Source of the DNA: Apodospora peruviana
Taxonomy: Eukaryota > Ascomycota > Sordariomycetes > Sordariales > Lasiosphaeriaceae
Length of the DNA stretch: 64,000 bases
NCBI GenBank assembly: GCA_033439685.1
Contig: JAUEDM010000002.1
Coordinates: forward strand, 2,232,001-2,296,000
Direction: 5' to 3'
The first letter of the stretch is position 1. Each line of letters begins with the position of its first letter. Positions 11,289 to 22,829 of this stretch are shown piece by piece. A model generated the notes under the pieces. The model saw nothing but the letters and a program-made list of their open reading frames with translations, had not been told where the DNA came from and searched no databases. A program made the position numbers and the translations under genes.

Positions 11289-11873
11289 GCTGTGGGGCCA
11301 CTGGGGCAGGGACGAATCAAAATGGTGGATTGCCAAATAGGGGCGCTGGTGACGACGGACGGACATCTGCTATTAAAGGACTGAGCGTGTACGGATCCGT
11401 ACAGTAAAATAGGATTGCATTCGTGGACTTGAAAATCTGATTACCTGGAAGCACCGAAGTCGTCCACTTGACCGCTGCGTTATAGACGGCCTGGCTTGCT
11501 GCGTGCAGAGCGCCAATGTAATTTTCTCAGCAGCAAAAGGAAGAGAATCATGGCACATAATTCAGCAAAAATAGCAACCTGGAGCCGAAGTCAATCCATG
11601 ACTCTAGATATGTTGTACAGTCACGATCCATCCATGGTAGTATGTAGACCTGAGGTTGGGAACTGGCCGAAAGCTGACAGGTGCCAAGTGTAACCCGATG
11701 CCGGCTGGCAGTGCCGCGCCAAAAAGATCTCCCCGGATCCGTGCAACTTGACGACGGAACCAATTCGCGAACCTCCCGAACCTTTTTCTCCCGACGATAT
11801 CCCGCGGCGCAACTGCGACGACGACAACAACAAGGACGGTGCGCCCATCAATTTCAAATCCGAGGATCACACA
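11289..11873. other. Intergenic region, STE24 to bL34m
   Basis: A 585-bp gap holds the 3' UTR of STE24 and the promoter of the next gene. Nothing else was recognised. Confidence 0.6.
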
Positions 11874-12397
11874 ATGCCGCGTCTTGCAACATTAACAGCG
11901 CCAGCTCTGCTGCTGGTGCGGACACAACCGCTGGTCCTCCCTCGCGCCCCCGCCGGCCTTCTTCCAGTTGTGCAAAAGACAGCAGCAAGGTGAACCTCCT
12001 CTCTCCCTCCCCCTTCTTCAATACCTAGTATCAAAAACTAATTCTCGAGCGTAGATCATTTTCCTACCTCCCAAGCTTACGCCCAACCATTTTCGGCACC
12101 TCCCTCCGCAGCAACACGCCATCCTCCTCGCCCTCACAGCTACTTCCAACTACCACAATCGATGGACCATCCGTACTACTAGACCTGGTACCGAAATCGG
12201 CCATCTCGGCGCACCCGGCGTTTGCAGGTGTCGGTACGCAGATCCGCTGCGGTCCGCGGCCGACCATGTCCAACGCCAGTCGTCTTATCCAGAAGCGGAG
12301 GCACGGGTTTTTGTCAAGGATCCGGACTAATAAGGGACGCAAAATGTTGGCTGCTAGACGGGCCAAGGGCAGGAGGAGGTTGGCTCATGGTTGCTAA
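11874..12397 (+). CDS. MRPL34: Mitochondrial large-subunit ribosomal protein bL34m
   Basis: Exons are 11874-11989 and 12055-12397; the product is 152 residues. The last ~40 residues carry the bacterial L34 signature: RLIQKRRHGFLSR, then GRKMLAARRAKGRRRLAH, extremely rich in Arg/Lys. The preceding part starts MPRLATLTAPALLLVRTQP, which looks like a mitochondrial targeting presequence (Arg, hydroxylated and hydrophobic residues, no acids). It is a structural protein of the mitochondrial 54S subunit. The intron is 65 bp with a GTGAAC donor and a TAG acceptor. The next gene is convergent. Confidence 0.9.
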
Positions 12398-13027
12398 CTT
12401 AACTGAAGAGGGTGAATGGGGTTATTGGGAGACAACTTGAAAGATTGTGGTGAGGGATGGAACAAAACTGAGCAGGTTCGGTTGGGTTGAGTTGGGGAGG
12501 TGTGCGTTGCTACGCAGCATTTAGCATGGCCACTGATTTCCTTGGATGGGGGGCGGAGGAGTCGATCTACTAGCCCATTTAACTAGTAGTTGAGTTGACA
12601 GGTTTATCTATGGGTTAGACGTTGTACAGCACAGAGAGATGACGGCCTTGGTGGAGGAGGAAATGAAGAGCGTCCTGTAGGTATATTTGTATGTCATTAT
12701 ATAGGGACGTGACAGACAGGTCTTGTGTGTATAAATAAAACGTATAAAAAAGTCTTGGTCAAGTTTCGTGTACTTAGTCGGAAGCCAGCCTGCCAGCCGG
12801 CTGACTGAGTAAGACATGCCCGGCTATGGATACTATACGTACCGTATTCACCGTTGTACGTGGTATTGTTGGTAAGGCTTCAAGTATCAAGATATTGATT
12901 ACAACGGGAAGTGAGCGAATAACAATGTAGGTAGTCAACCAGCAGAAGGGGTATCTCTGGCTCCGGTGTGGTAGCCAATAACATAATATCATACAATCAT
13001 CATCATATCCAACCATCAACCAGTCAG
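12398..13027. other. Convergent intergenic region, bL34m / DNA ligase
   Basis: Presumed 3' UTRs of both flanking genes, A/T-rich at 12650-12770. No gene was seen. Confidence 0.6.
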
Positions 13028-16000
13028 TCATGCTAACCCAACCCAATCCTTCCTCCAAGTAGCCCTAATAGCACTACTAACATGTCCGCCACCTGAACTG
13101 GTATCCCTACTAGCAATACCATCCCTGCCCAGCCTCTCCTCGTCAGTTCTTAACCCCTCAAGCACTCTCCAATCGTAAACCTCGATCCATCGGCGCTCAC
13201 CAGTGCGATACGTCAGGCCGGTATCGCCCACCAAGTTCAAAAAAGTTTTGGTAGGTTCTTTGCGTCGCGCATCGACGAGGATGACCAGTCGCCTCTCGGT
13301 GGTCGTTTTGACCCGACCATCGCTATCGCGTACTAGCCACCCACGCGGGTCACGGATATATTCCCGCACCCCGTGACAGGAAAGCAAGTCCTCTGTCACC
13401 CAGGGATAATCAGCGATGCAAGGCGACAGGAGAAGCGAACAGCCAGCGAGAGAACATAAGTTGCGCAGATACTTGCAGCACCTACCAGCTGCTACAGCTG
13501 CTGGCGCTGTCTGCTCGTCAACGACTGCAGTAGCCTTGTTGTCAGGAACTTCAGAATGAGTCGTCGTTGTTGCCGTGGTCGGTGGTGGTGCTGCGCGCGG
13601 TGGCGCTGCTGCGCGAGACAGGTCCGAGCTTGTTGGTGGCGTTGCTATTTTCGTTGCCGCCGGCACCGAGTTTACATGGGATGATGTCGAAGTCGGCAGG
13701 GCCAAGGAACCCGGTTGACCCGATGTTGACGCTGCTGCCGCTGGAAACTTCTCCAAATTAGGTTGATACATCGAATCAACGCCGCCCAATCTCGGAGGGA
13801 CGCCGGTAGCTGTCCCGGTGCAGCTCCTCCGGATAACGCTGTTCCGCCTCAACGAGCTCGCTCTAATGTCAGAAATCGGCTCCCTCTGGCTGTTGCTGCT
13901 TGACGAGACCGTGCTCACGGAGACCTGCGAAACCCCTGTTGTCCCAGTGGCGGCGGTTTGGTCGCCTGAGCACCTTCGCACCTTTGTCCTGCCTGGTGAT
14001 GTATTGTTCTTCTCGGTGACATCCAGAGATTCGTAAGATCTCTTCTTCTGTCTTACCAGCGCAGACCCAGTCTTGTCAGCCGTCCTTGTGGGAGTGATGG
14101 TCTCGGAGGCTTGAATGGCAGAAGACCTTGGTGGTGTTGGTGGCGCGCCAGGCACCGCGGCTCGGACCTCAGCTTGGGGTCGTATATATGGCTCAGGTAG
14201 CGTGCGAGTTTGCTCCATAGGCAATGGTGAGGAGACAGCCAACGGGTTCTGGCTTGCCGAAGCGATAGACGGGCTGGTGAGAGTTTGGATTGTGGATTCT
14301 GTCGTAGCAGTCGTCGCCTGACTTGACGCATCGACAATCAATGACGACTGAGGGTCCGCATTTTCCAGGGCAGCTATCCAACCCAGCAGCTCCTGACTGT
14401 CATCAGGCGGCGGCAACTCCTTTTCCTTGATGGCCATGTCTTGCAGTTCTGAAAACGACAGCGTGTCGCGATACGTCCTGTCACAGTGTATCTTGTTCAC
14501 CACCGGGAACCTAGGGCTCCAAAAGCCCGTGTTTCCCACCTTGTCAAAGGAAAAGCAGCGGAGATCGAAAACCGGAGGATCTGTAAATATTGTCGACGGC
14601 CGCTTGCCGTCGTCGATCCCGGGCTCAATTCGCAGGGAAATCGAGTCATTCTCTGCCTCCGGCACCGATACCGGATTGACGAATGTCAGAAACGTGTTGA
14701 GCTGTGTGGCGTTGAGCTCAACAACATTGGTGACGACGAATCTCGGCCTCCTGTGGAACCGCAGGACCTCGTCTTTGTTATCCAGACAACCAACGTAAAA
14801 TTGCGTCCACTTGAGTCTCGGGGTACCGTACGTTTTGGCTTTGGCGGCGTCGAATCGCGCTCCGACGACGGCGAAGTCGCCAATGTCTCCAAAGTTTCCG
14901 ACGTACTCCTTCTTCAGCTTGATAGCGCAACAGCTGTACGGCCTCCGCGACGTGTCGAAGTCGAAATAAGGATCGTCGGGCTTGAGAACCAAGCCCTCGT
15001 GGCGGGCTGTGATACACTCTGCAAACGCACGCCGCAAGTCAGACGTCGCCGATGGCCTGCTGCCATCGATAATCTGTCGTTTTACCAGAGCAGACCGACC
15101 TGGCACTTCCGCTACGAGATGTTTGAGTCGCCCAAACCTCTCTGACTGTCTGACGGCTAATAGTGATTCATCATCGACCATGAGTAGGTCATAATACACA
15201 ATCATTAGGTGTTCCCACGGCTGGGGCCTTTTCTTTGTAAGCAAGACGGAAGCGATGAGTAGTGGGAAGGAAAACATACTGGGAATCTTGACCGGTTCCT
15301 AAGAACGAGCCGGATCGTGAAACATGCTTCCGAATTTTGTGGAAGTCCAATATTTTCCCGTCCTGTACGCTATCAGCCAACAGAACCAACCAGAGGTTCT
15401 CAGGGAAGGTCTATACCTTGTCACTATACACAACGAGCTCTCCCTCGAGGATACATCCTTTCTTCAGGGGACAAAAAGGTTGACCCAATTGCAATGACTT
15501 GCGAATTGAACTAGAGGCCGATTAGCTTATCAGTAGTACCTTCAAGCAAAATAGTTGATACATACTCATGCAAAGCCGCTCGATCCTTGGTGCTATCTTT
15601 TCCGCTTTTGGAAAAGATTTGGATGCAGTCGTAGCCTCTACTCAGGTCAATGTGAATCTGGCAGTACTCGCCGTCCATCTTGGTCTCGCAGCTCATTCGC
15701 CCATGGTTCATATCGAGACAATGCTTTATGCTCCGCCCTTTGAACCACGGCTGGCGGCCGACTTTGACCCCGAGAGCCGGCTTCAGATACTCGGCGAGGG
15801 CTGCTCTCCCGGTAACGGTCCGCTCACGTTTCTGTGTGGCTAGAATACGCGCAGCAACGGTAAAGTCGTCTTGGACTTTGAGGATTGAGGAGAGGAAGGG
15901 ATTGTAGCTACGATAGACCACCAGGGGATCCAGCACGATGGGGTCGAAGTTTTTGAGTATCAGCCTTGTCAGCCATTTCGCGTCTCTGGCCGTGACTCGC

Positions 16001-16587
16001 TGGTAGAGGTTGCCCAAGCCCAGCTCTCGATCGGTCAACCGACGGTCCTTGGCGGATTTCCGCACAACAGGCGAGCTGAACTGGCACATGGAAGCGATGT
16101 TGTGAAGGAGACCATCTATTTCCTCGACGGTCACCTCCCGTTCTGCGGGCGATTTCGGGTTCGGCTGTTCCCAGTTAGCCCTCCAACCTCCACCTCTCTT
16201 CAATTATCTGGTGTTCTTGAACAATGTAAGACTAATACTTACAGTTTGCTTAAGAATACCCTCCACACATTCCGCCAGCGTCACGCCAGATCCGGGCGTG
16301 TTCCATCTCCCCAGCTGAAGGATTCGGGACCGTCCGAGAATCAAGGCTCGTCCAACGATAGTCTGCAGCTTCTTCTCACGAATGTTGTACACGCGATCGC
16401 TTCTCTTCTCGGGCAGCAGCGTCGACAACAGAGCCGCGATATCGTGGTCTTCCCGCAGAAAATGTGCGCGATGTTGTGCGAACCACTCGCGCAGTATCTC
16501 GGCGCTGCTCCTGACGTCCGAACGCGCGGTCTGGTTATCCTCGAGATGCTGCAGCAGGTCGCAGACATGGTGAAAGTAAAACCCCAT
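13028..16587 (-). CDS. ATP-dependent DNA ligase, ligase-IV-like, with C-terminal BRCT-like region
   Basis: Exons (minus) are 16243-16587, 15562-16164, 15417-15497, 15280-15362 and 13028-15227; the product is 1103 residues. N-terminal helices (LLPEKRSDRVYNI, then a VTVEEIDGLL segment) match the ligase-IV DNA-binding domain. The catalytic domain has motif I KMDGE (Lys about 277, site of AMP attachment), GCILEGELVVYSD, HEGLVLKP (motif IV) and IKLKKEY (motif V). A long Ser/Thr/Pro-rich linker follows, then a BRCT-like end (LLLSPCIADYPWVTEDLL). Canonical fungal ligase IV is of similar size but ends in tandem BRCTs with the Lif1/XRCC4 site; here one BRCT-like block is visible after a long disordered linker, so this looks like a second, fungus-specific member. 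Weak points: the intron 1 acceptor (CAG at 16165-16166 chosen) and the intron 2 donor (GTATCA). Confidence 0.85.
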
Positions 16588-17131
16588 TGTTCAGTCGCGA
16601 GCCAAGTCCCAGTCCCAGTTTCCCCCAATGCAAATTCCTGGAAAAATCGATGCGTCAAATGCGACTTGCATTCGGAGCAGTGTAAAGATTGTGCGCGAGT
16701 AATGTTGGTTGTGAAATATCTGTGTAAGAATGAGAGAGGATGAGTTGGTTCGTTATAAGTTCCAGGTTTGTTGTTCACGGCTGGCAGGCACCAAATATCG
16801 CATTTAGATGGCAGCCTACCTGCTCTAGGTTTGTATTTCAGAGAGTGAATCGATATCCAAGGTTTGAGGAACTGGAGCCAGACGGCGCCTGGAGCTGGCC
16901 CATTCGAGGCCATCCTTGAGCCTTAATTGGATCTCTCAAAGGGCAAAGAAGTGAAAGGCAGGCGCGTGTCAGAGGTGTAAGGTGTGTGGGTCTTAATGGC
17001 TTGGCGCGAATTCACTTCAATTCTCCAACTTAACCAGGCAGCTAAAGTTGGCATGTACCTCCGTACCTCCACATATCTCTCCTACACAGTCCATACAGGT
17101 CCAACTTCAGAACTCAAAAACTTTCGTGTTA
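16588..17131. promoter_or_regulatory. Bidirectional promoter region, DNA ligase / DUF1115 gene
   Basis: A 544-bp gap lies between divergent starts at 16587 (minus) and 17132 (plus). It should hold both promoters. No defined factor site is claimed. Confidence 0.55.
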
Positions 17132-17563
17132 ATGGAGCCATTCTACCATGCCCTGATCAGAACACACCACATCACATCTCGCAAAAAAGTGGCCAGCCTG
17201 CGCAAGGCCGCCGGGAAACATGGCTGCTACGCCCTGCTCCGAAGCGGCGGCTGTCCGGGCATAATGTACTGCAAAGGCAGCCAAGAAGCCGTCCGTGAAT
17301 GGGTGTCTGCTGTTCAAGTCAGTAGTGCCACCATTATAATGAGAAATGGTACTGATTGATCAAAAAAGAGGTTGCGATACAAGGATTTCCACCTCGCATC
17401 GAAACCAGCAGAGATACAACCCGACGAGTTTATAAATCAAAAAGTCGCCAAAGCAGAGGACCAGCATGGCCTTTTCGAAGTAGAGACCGTCTCAGAGTTT
17501 GCTCATGCTATGGAGCAAAGGGGCATCTCTGCCTGGTGGCGTAGAGCGATGGAGTTTGCATGA
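17132..17563 (+). CDS. Small DUF1115 (RWDD2 C-terminal-like) protein
   Basis: Exons are 17132-17317 and 17369-17563; the 51-bp intron in phase 0 has a GTCAGT donor and an AAG acceptor, and the product is 126 residues. It resembles the DUF1115 domain that follows the RWD domain in RWDD2-type proteins: HHI-x-S-x-K-K near the N-terminus, then CPGIMYCKG, REWVSAVQ and LRYKDFHL. No RWD domain precedes it in any frame upstream, so it is a stand-alone domain. The biochemical role of this family is not known to me. It ends in GISAWWRRAMEFA, which could form an amphipathic helix. It is divergent from the ligase gene and convergent with the next gene, only about 150 bp away. Confidence 0.75.
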
Positions 17564-17716
17564 ACAGGCACAGTCCTCTTCCCAAATCCCATTTTGAAGA
17601 CATCATCTCCGACTTGAAAAGCATTATCTCTAAACGTCTAAACTTTTAAGAACGAAAAAGACAAGTTCTAACGCCAAGGGTATCGCTATCTTCATTAAAT
17701 AATACAACTGTTGATG

Positions 17717-19540
17717 TCAAGTCGAAGCCTCTTGACTCGAACTCGGAGCTGGGTTGTTGACCAACTTCTCGCGCTTCTCGCGCTCTTCCCACTCCTCCTC
17801 ACTGACCTTGGACCCCATCAATATCGTGGTCAGTGCCAGAGACGACCATCCTTCCAAACTGAAGTAGATCATCTCAATGAACGAGATATTGAGCCACTTC
17901 ATGGAGGGCAGTAAATGACCCAATAAGCTAGGACCGTGGAGCAACTCCAGGGGCAGTCCTCTCGGCGCCATGTACGACTTGGCGACGCTCCACAGCACGT
18001 AGCCCTCCAATGGTGCCGTCAACAGCCGACCAGTCACGTTTGTGAGAAGATTGGCTGCTAGGAAGGATGGCAAGAGAGTGAATGAGCTCTCGCGGTATAT
18101 CGGCTCATGCGGAGTCTTTCCCTCCTTATGAGGCCGGATCTCACCGAGCACATCAGCATTACTGGCCGACTCGGCGGGGCCGACCTCGATGCTGATGATG
18201 GCAGCACGGACCAGCTCGTTTTCCTCCTCATCGCTCGCAAACTCGTCCTCCCGTCCCGAAACTGTGCTTTGGCGCCGAACTGTTCCCACGGGAAAAGCAT
18301 CGCTCGGCCCAGGCTGGCCGTCTCCGGCACGGACCGTCGCGTCGTCATGTATCCTGTCCATATCCCCAGCACTCCTAGGCTGCTGTTCGTCGAATAAAGG
18401 CTGTCCGGCGGCGGTGGTGGTAGTAGCGGCCGGTGCTCCTGGCGTTGGAGGCGTTATGTCTCTCAGCGGGGATCGCCGCTCTTTTTGCCGGTTGACTGGC
18501 GCTGGCACGAGCCCGTTGAACGTATATTGAAGCATCGCCATGAAACTTTTTGAAAGTCTCCCATACTCGAACATCACGGCCAAGGGCGCCACTCCCAGAG
18601 CAAGGGCACCTACCCAGCGGACAATTTCACCCGGAGTGAACGAAGAAGGCAGCGGTGAGAACTGGACTGGCGATAAGCTGGTCCCTGGTATGAAGAATTT
18701 CCAGTTGGGGAGGAATGTGTGGATGGTGCCCGAGTCCTCCAGTCCCAGTCGCTGCAGGAGGCTATATAGCTCAAGATGGATCTGTATGTAGCTCACCAAG
18801 TAATCTTGCCTGTGAATGGTTAACTGAGGTCAGTAAGCAAAGGGTTAAGCCACGTACCACGTCACATCATCAGGCCACCATATATTCATGTGGTCCATAT
18901 ATCCGAGGAGCTTGCCGAGGAGCTTGCCGACAACCATGGCGGGTAAGCCATCAAGCAAATAGGAGCGCCATGACATTAACTGGTGGCCTTTGTGAGCCGC
19001 AAACAGCTGATGGATAGGGCTCTGCGCGTATTGCTTGTAGATCTGCCAGGTGGGTCAGCATTTTGCGCAACAAAGTCGGTACGTTGATAAAGACCAACCA
19101 GAATGCGTTGCCGCATGCCATTGACTCCCCAGAGTGCAGTACTCTCAAGGACTTCGTGCACAACCACGAGATTCTTGGCAAATGTGTCCTCAGCCACACG
19201 GTGCCTCCTGATCGACTCGGCCTTCGCCTGTGCTTCCTGCCAGCTGGCTTCTGGCTCAACGACTCCAATCGCGAGCATCACCTCGTTGTGAGATCTGATG
19301 ACGTCCCTGTTGATTCTTCGCGTCTGGGGATTGACCGGCCGCCCTCTCTGGTCATACTGCTGCTCGTACTGCTGTGCAGAGCTGCTAGTTGGACCGGGTT
19401 GACTGGGCGGTTCAAACACCTCTTCATCATATGGGGATCGGCCCTATCGAGTGAGTGCATTAATTAGACTGGACGTGTCTTGGTGGAGAGAAAGTAATCT
19501 ATACCAGAGCCTGCGCGATGAGCGGTGCCAAGATTGTCAT
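17717..19540 (-). CDS. Conserved-looking fungal multi-pass membrane protein, unknown function
   Basis: Exons (minus) are 19505-19540, 19099-19443, 18858-19042 and 17717-18809; phases close and the product is 552 residues. I do not recognise the family. It starts MTILAPLIAQAL, then a soluble Gln/Pro-rich part with INRDVIRSHNEVMLAIGV and WGVNGMRQRIL, then a region with LLDGLPAMVVGKLLGKLLGYM and WWPDDVTWQDYLVSYIQIHLELY. Next come a hydrophobic segment (WVGALALGVAPLAVMF), a 120-residue acidic/Ser-rich disordered insert, and C-terminal hydrophobic stretches (PSFLAANLLTNVTGRLL, LEGYVLWSV, MIYFSLEGWSSLALTTILM). It may sit in the ER, mitochondrial outer membrane or peroxisome. The second intron uses an unusual GTTGGT donor. 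It is divergent from UTP13. Confidence 0.75.
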
Positions 19541-20023
19541 GATGTTCCGATTCACCTGAGAGTCTCTCAAGTGTTTGAGAACCTGAACCCCTAAAGGTGA
19601 TGGGCATGAGAGATACGTGATGAGATATTCGGCGTACTGAATTATGTTCGTTGCGCGACCCTCCAAAAAAAAAAAGAAAGAAAAACTAACAGAGCGATAT
19701 TCAACTACTTCTTCGTCAGGTGCAGTGCAGTGCAGGTGGTTAGGATTTGACCAGTCAAAGTCGTGGTTTTGCGTCGGGCAGAGAGCGGGTGTGGTCCCCA
19801 GACTGGGCCAGCCCGGCCAGACAAACACGCGCCGTGGTGGGGGAAGAATCGAACTGCAGGGATCCTCGAGTATTTGGCGCTAAGATAACCTTAATTTCTC
19901 TGCTTATCGCGAAAAAGTTTAGAGACAATTGAATGAAGCAAAGCAGATTCGCGAAAAGAACACGGCATTCAGCTCTTAGTCAGGACCAGGCACATCAATG
20001 CGCGACCCGAGCTACGACGACAC
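19541..20023. promoter_or_regulatory. Bidirectional promoter region, membrane protein / UTP13
   Basis: A 483-bp gap between divergent starts, with a poly-A run near 19667. It should hold both promoters. No tRNA or other gene was found, although a TTCGATTC-like string occurs on the minus strand near 19850. Confidence 0.55.
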
Positions 20024-22829
20024 ATGATGGCGAACCGACAGACTACAAAGACGACATTCGAAGTCAGTAATGTTATCCAACCAATTTTCACAGGAGGGTC
20101 GGTTGGACTGGACAATGGCGCAAGGATCCTGGCGACTGCGCTCGGCGAGCAGGCCGTCCTGACCGAGCTGACGACTGGAAAACATCTCGCTGAGATTGAG
20201 GGCGATGGAGAGCCCGTCTCTACACTTACAAGTGAGTATATCCTCTTCACTAGTTGAAAAGTGCATTGTGGCTGACAAGGCGCTTCTGGCAGTATCCCCC
20301 TCGGCATCGCACCTGATTGTCTGTTCGCGATCCCTTACCATGCGTATCTACTCGTTGAGGGTATCTCCAGACTTCGACACGGTCGAAGCGACTCTGGTGC
20401 GAACTTCGAAACCCCATGCTACACCGGTCATTGTCCTCGCCGTCGACAAGACCAGCACCCTTTTGGCCACCGGTGCCGCCGACGGCGCAATCAAGATCTG
20501 GGATATTGCCGGCGGCTATGTCACCCATACCGTCAGCGGCCCAAGTGTTCTTGTGTCTGCTCTGCATTTTTTCGAGGTTGCTGCAACCGACAAGAGCGAA
20601 GCTGCACGGAAGTCCAGAAAGGGCTCGCAGAAGAGCGCAGCTGGCGAAACCTTGGCTCACGAGGACCGGTCAGCCGCCTCCAAGTTCCGGCTTGCCTACG
20701 GAAACCAGGATGGAAAAATTCGTGTTTTTGATCTTCACGAGCGTACAACCACAACTATTTATGCCGATTCGAAGAGGAAAACGGACGCCCATGAATCCAA
20801 TGTTCAGAGCATAGACTACTCGCCCGAGCACCACGCCCTCCTCAGTGGCAGCAGGGATCAGACCATGACGTTGTGGCTGTGGAGGGAAGACGCCTGGAGG
20901 GGGACACCCATGCTGCGGCATGAATCTGTCGAAGCGGTCGGTTTCCTCAACAACGGAAAGCTCATGTACTCGGCCGGCACGAGTGGGCTCCTTAGGCTGT
21001 GGGATACGACGACACATCAAGAAATATCGGTAAAACAAGACGCAAAATCAGAAGGCGAAGCAATCTTGTCAGTAGTCTCGCTGACGCACAAGTCTCTCAT
21101 AATGTGTGCGCAAGCCGACTTTACGCTTGCTTTTTATCGTGTGCCCTCGGATGGAGATGCTATGCCAGCCTCAGGGGCACCCATGGAACCGTTTAGACGC
21201 ATTTCAGGAACACACGATGAAATCCTTGATTTTGTCTATGTCCTCCCAGACCAGTCAATCATGGCTCTTGCGACCAATTCTGAAGACGTAAGGCTAGTGT
21301 CTGTGGCAGACGCACAGCCTGAAACCGACACAGAACAGGGCGCAGCCTACTTTGGCCACGACGTTGGATTATTAAAGGGCCACGATGACATCGTTATGTC
21401 TTTAGATGTCGACTGGTCTGGCCATTGGGTTGCGAGCGGCTCCAAGGACAACACCGCACGGCTCTGGCGAATTGATGCTGCAAACAACTCGTACACATGC
21501 TATGCCGTCTTTACCGGTCATTTAGAGTCGGTTGGCGCCGTTGCGCTCCCTAAGACAGTGCCGCAAGAATCATCAGACGCGTTCAAAAATCCACTTGATC
21601 ACCCACCACCCTTCCTCATCTCAGGATCCCAAGATCGGTTTGTTCAAAAACGTGACATTCCGCGACAGGCTCAACAGGCTGGCCTATCTACCAGCCTTCG
21701 TCGGCTGGCACACGAAAAAGATATCAATGCTCTGGACATCAGCCCATCCGGCAAGTTATTTGCCTCGGCATCGCAGGATAAGACAGTGAAGATATGGGAC
21801 GTGGAACGGCTCGAGGTGCAAGGTATTCTGAAGGGACATCGCAGGGGAGTCTGGACAGTTAGATTCGCTCCCCAGGACATGCCGTCCATTCAAGGCGATC
21901 AGGGCTCTGTCTCTGGAAAAGGCGTCATCTTGACCGGGAGCGGTGATAAGACTATCAAGCTTTGGAACCTGTCGGATTATACCTGCATACGATCCTTTGA
22001 GGGCCATTCTCACAACGTGCTCAAGGTTGCATGGCTCAGACTCCCTGACGAAGAAAACAAGAGCAAACAACCCGTTCTGTTTGCTAGCGCAGGCGCAGAT
22101 AGTCTAGTAAAAGTGTGGGACGCCAACCTAGGCGAGACTGAGTGCACGCTCGACAACCATGAGGACAGACTCTGGACTCTGACCGTTCACCCAAAGACCA
22201 ACACGATCGTATCGGGAGGCAGCGACTCCAAGGTTACCTTCTGGCGGGATACGACGTCCGAAACCCAGGCGGCCGCCTCTCAGGCCGCCCTCAAACTTGT
22301 CGAGCAAGAACAACAGCTCGAGAACTACATGTACGCCGGCGCCTACCGGGACGCCATTGTCCTCGCGCTTCAACTGAACCATCCCGGCCGCCTCCTCAGC
22401 ATCTTTACGGATGTAGTCACCAGCGGCAAGCCCGAGGAGGGCAGCCTCACGGGTGTCACGGCGGTAGATACGGTCCTGGCTAGCCTCTCAGACGAGCAGA
22501 TCTTTTTGCTGCTGCTCAGACTGAGAGACTGGAATACCAATGCCCGCACGGCGCCGGTCGCACAAAAGATTTTGTGGACCCTGGTGCGGCTCTACCCGGC
22601 CAACAAGTTTTCGAGTCTGAGTGTGAAGGGCGCAAGGGGTCAGAAGAGCTTGAAGGAGGTGCTCAATGCGCTGAAGGTTTACACGGAGAGGCATTACAAG
22701 CGCACGGAGGAGTTGGTGGACGAGAGCTATCTGGTGGAATATACGCTGCAGGAAATGGAGAGTATAGCTCCTTCCATAGCGGCACTTGAGGATGGGGAAA
22801 GAGATATAGTTATGGCTGAGGCGAGGTGA
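20024..22829 (+). CDS. UTP13: U3 snoRNP / SSU processome WD40 protein Utp13
   Basis: Exons are 20024-20231 and 20293-22829; the 61-bp intron is in phase 1 and the product is 914 residues. Utp13 belongs to the UTP-B subcomplex that builds the nucleolar small-subunit processome for 18S rRNA maturation. The sequence shows two strings of WD40 repeats, for example GAADGAIKIWDIAGG, SGSRDQTMTLWLW, SGSKDNTARLWRID, SASQDKTVKIWDVE, TGSGDKTIKLWNLS, SAGADSLVKVWDAN and SGGSDSKVTFW. A helical C-terminal domain follows (NYMYAGAYRDAIVLALQLNHPGRLL through the end), the Utp13 family domain. Length agrees with fungal homologues (about 800-920). Two adjacent ATGs occur at the start. Confidence 0.95.

Noticed and set aside
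14486..15145. 219-codon plus-strand open frame
   Set aside because: Exactly antisense to the conserved catalytic exon of the DNA ligase; no motif of its own.
16341..16913. 190-codon minus-strand open frame overlapping the ligase first exon
   Set aside because: It overlaps ligase exon 1 in another frame and reads as a Cys/Arg/Ser-rich shadow with no domain; the ligase frame has clear family motifs.
19840..19870. Minus-strand TTCGATTC string resembling a tRNA B box
   Set aside because: The sequence around it does not fold into a cloverleaf with paired ends.
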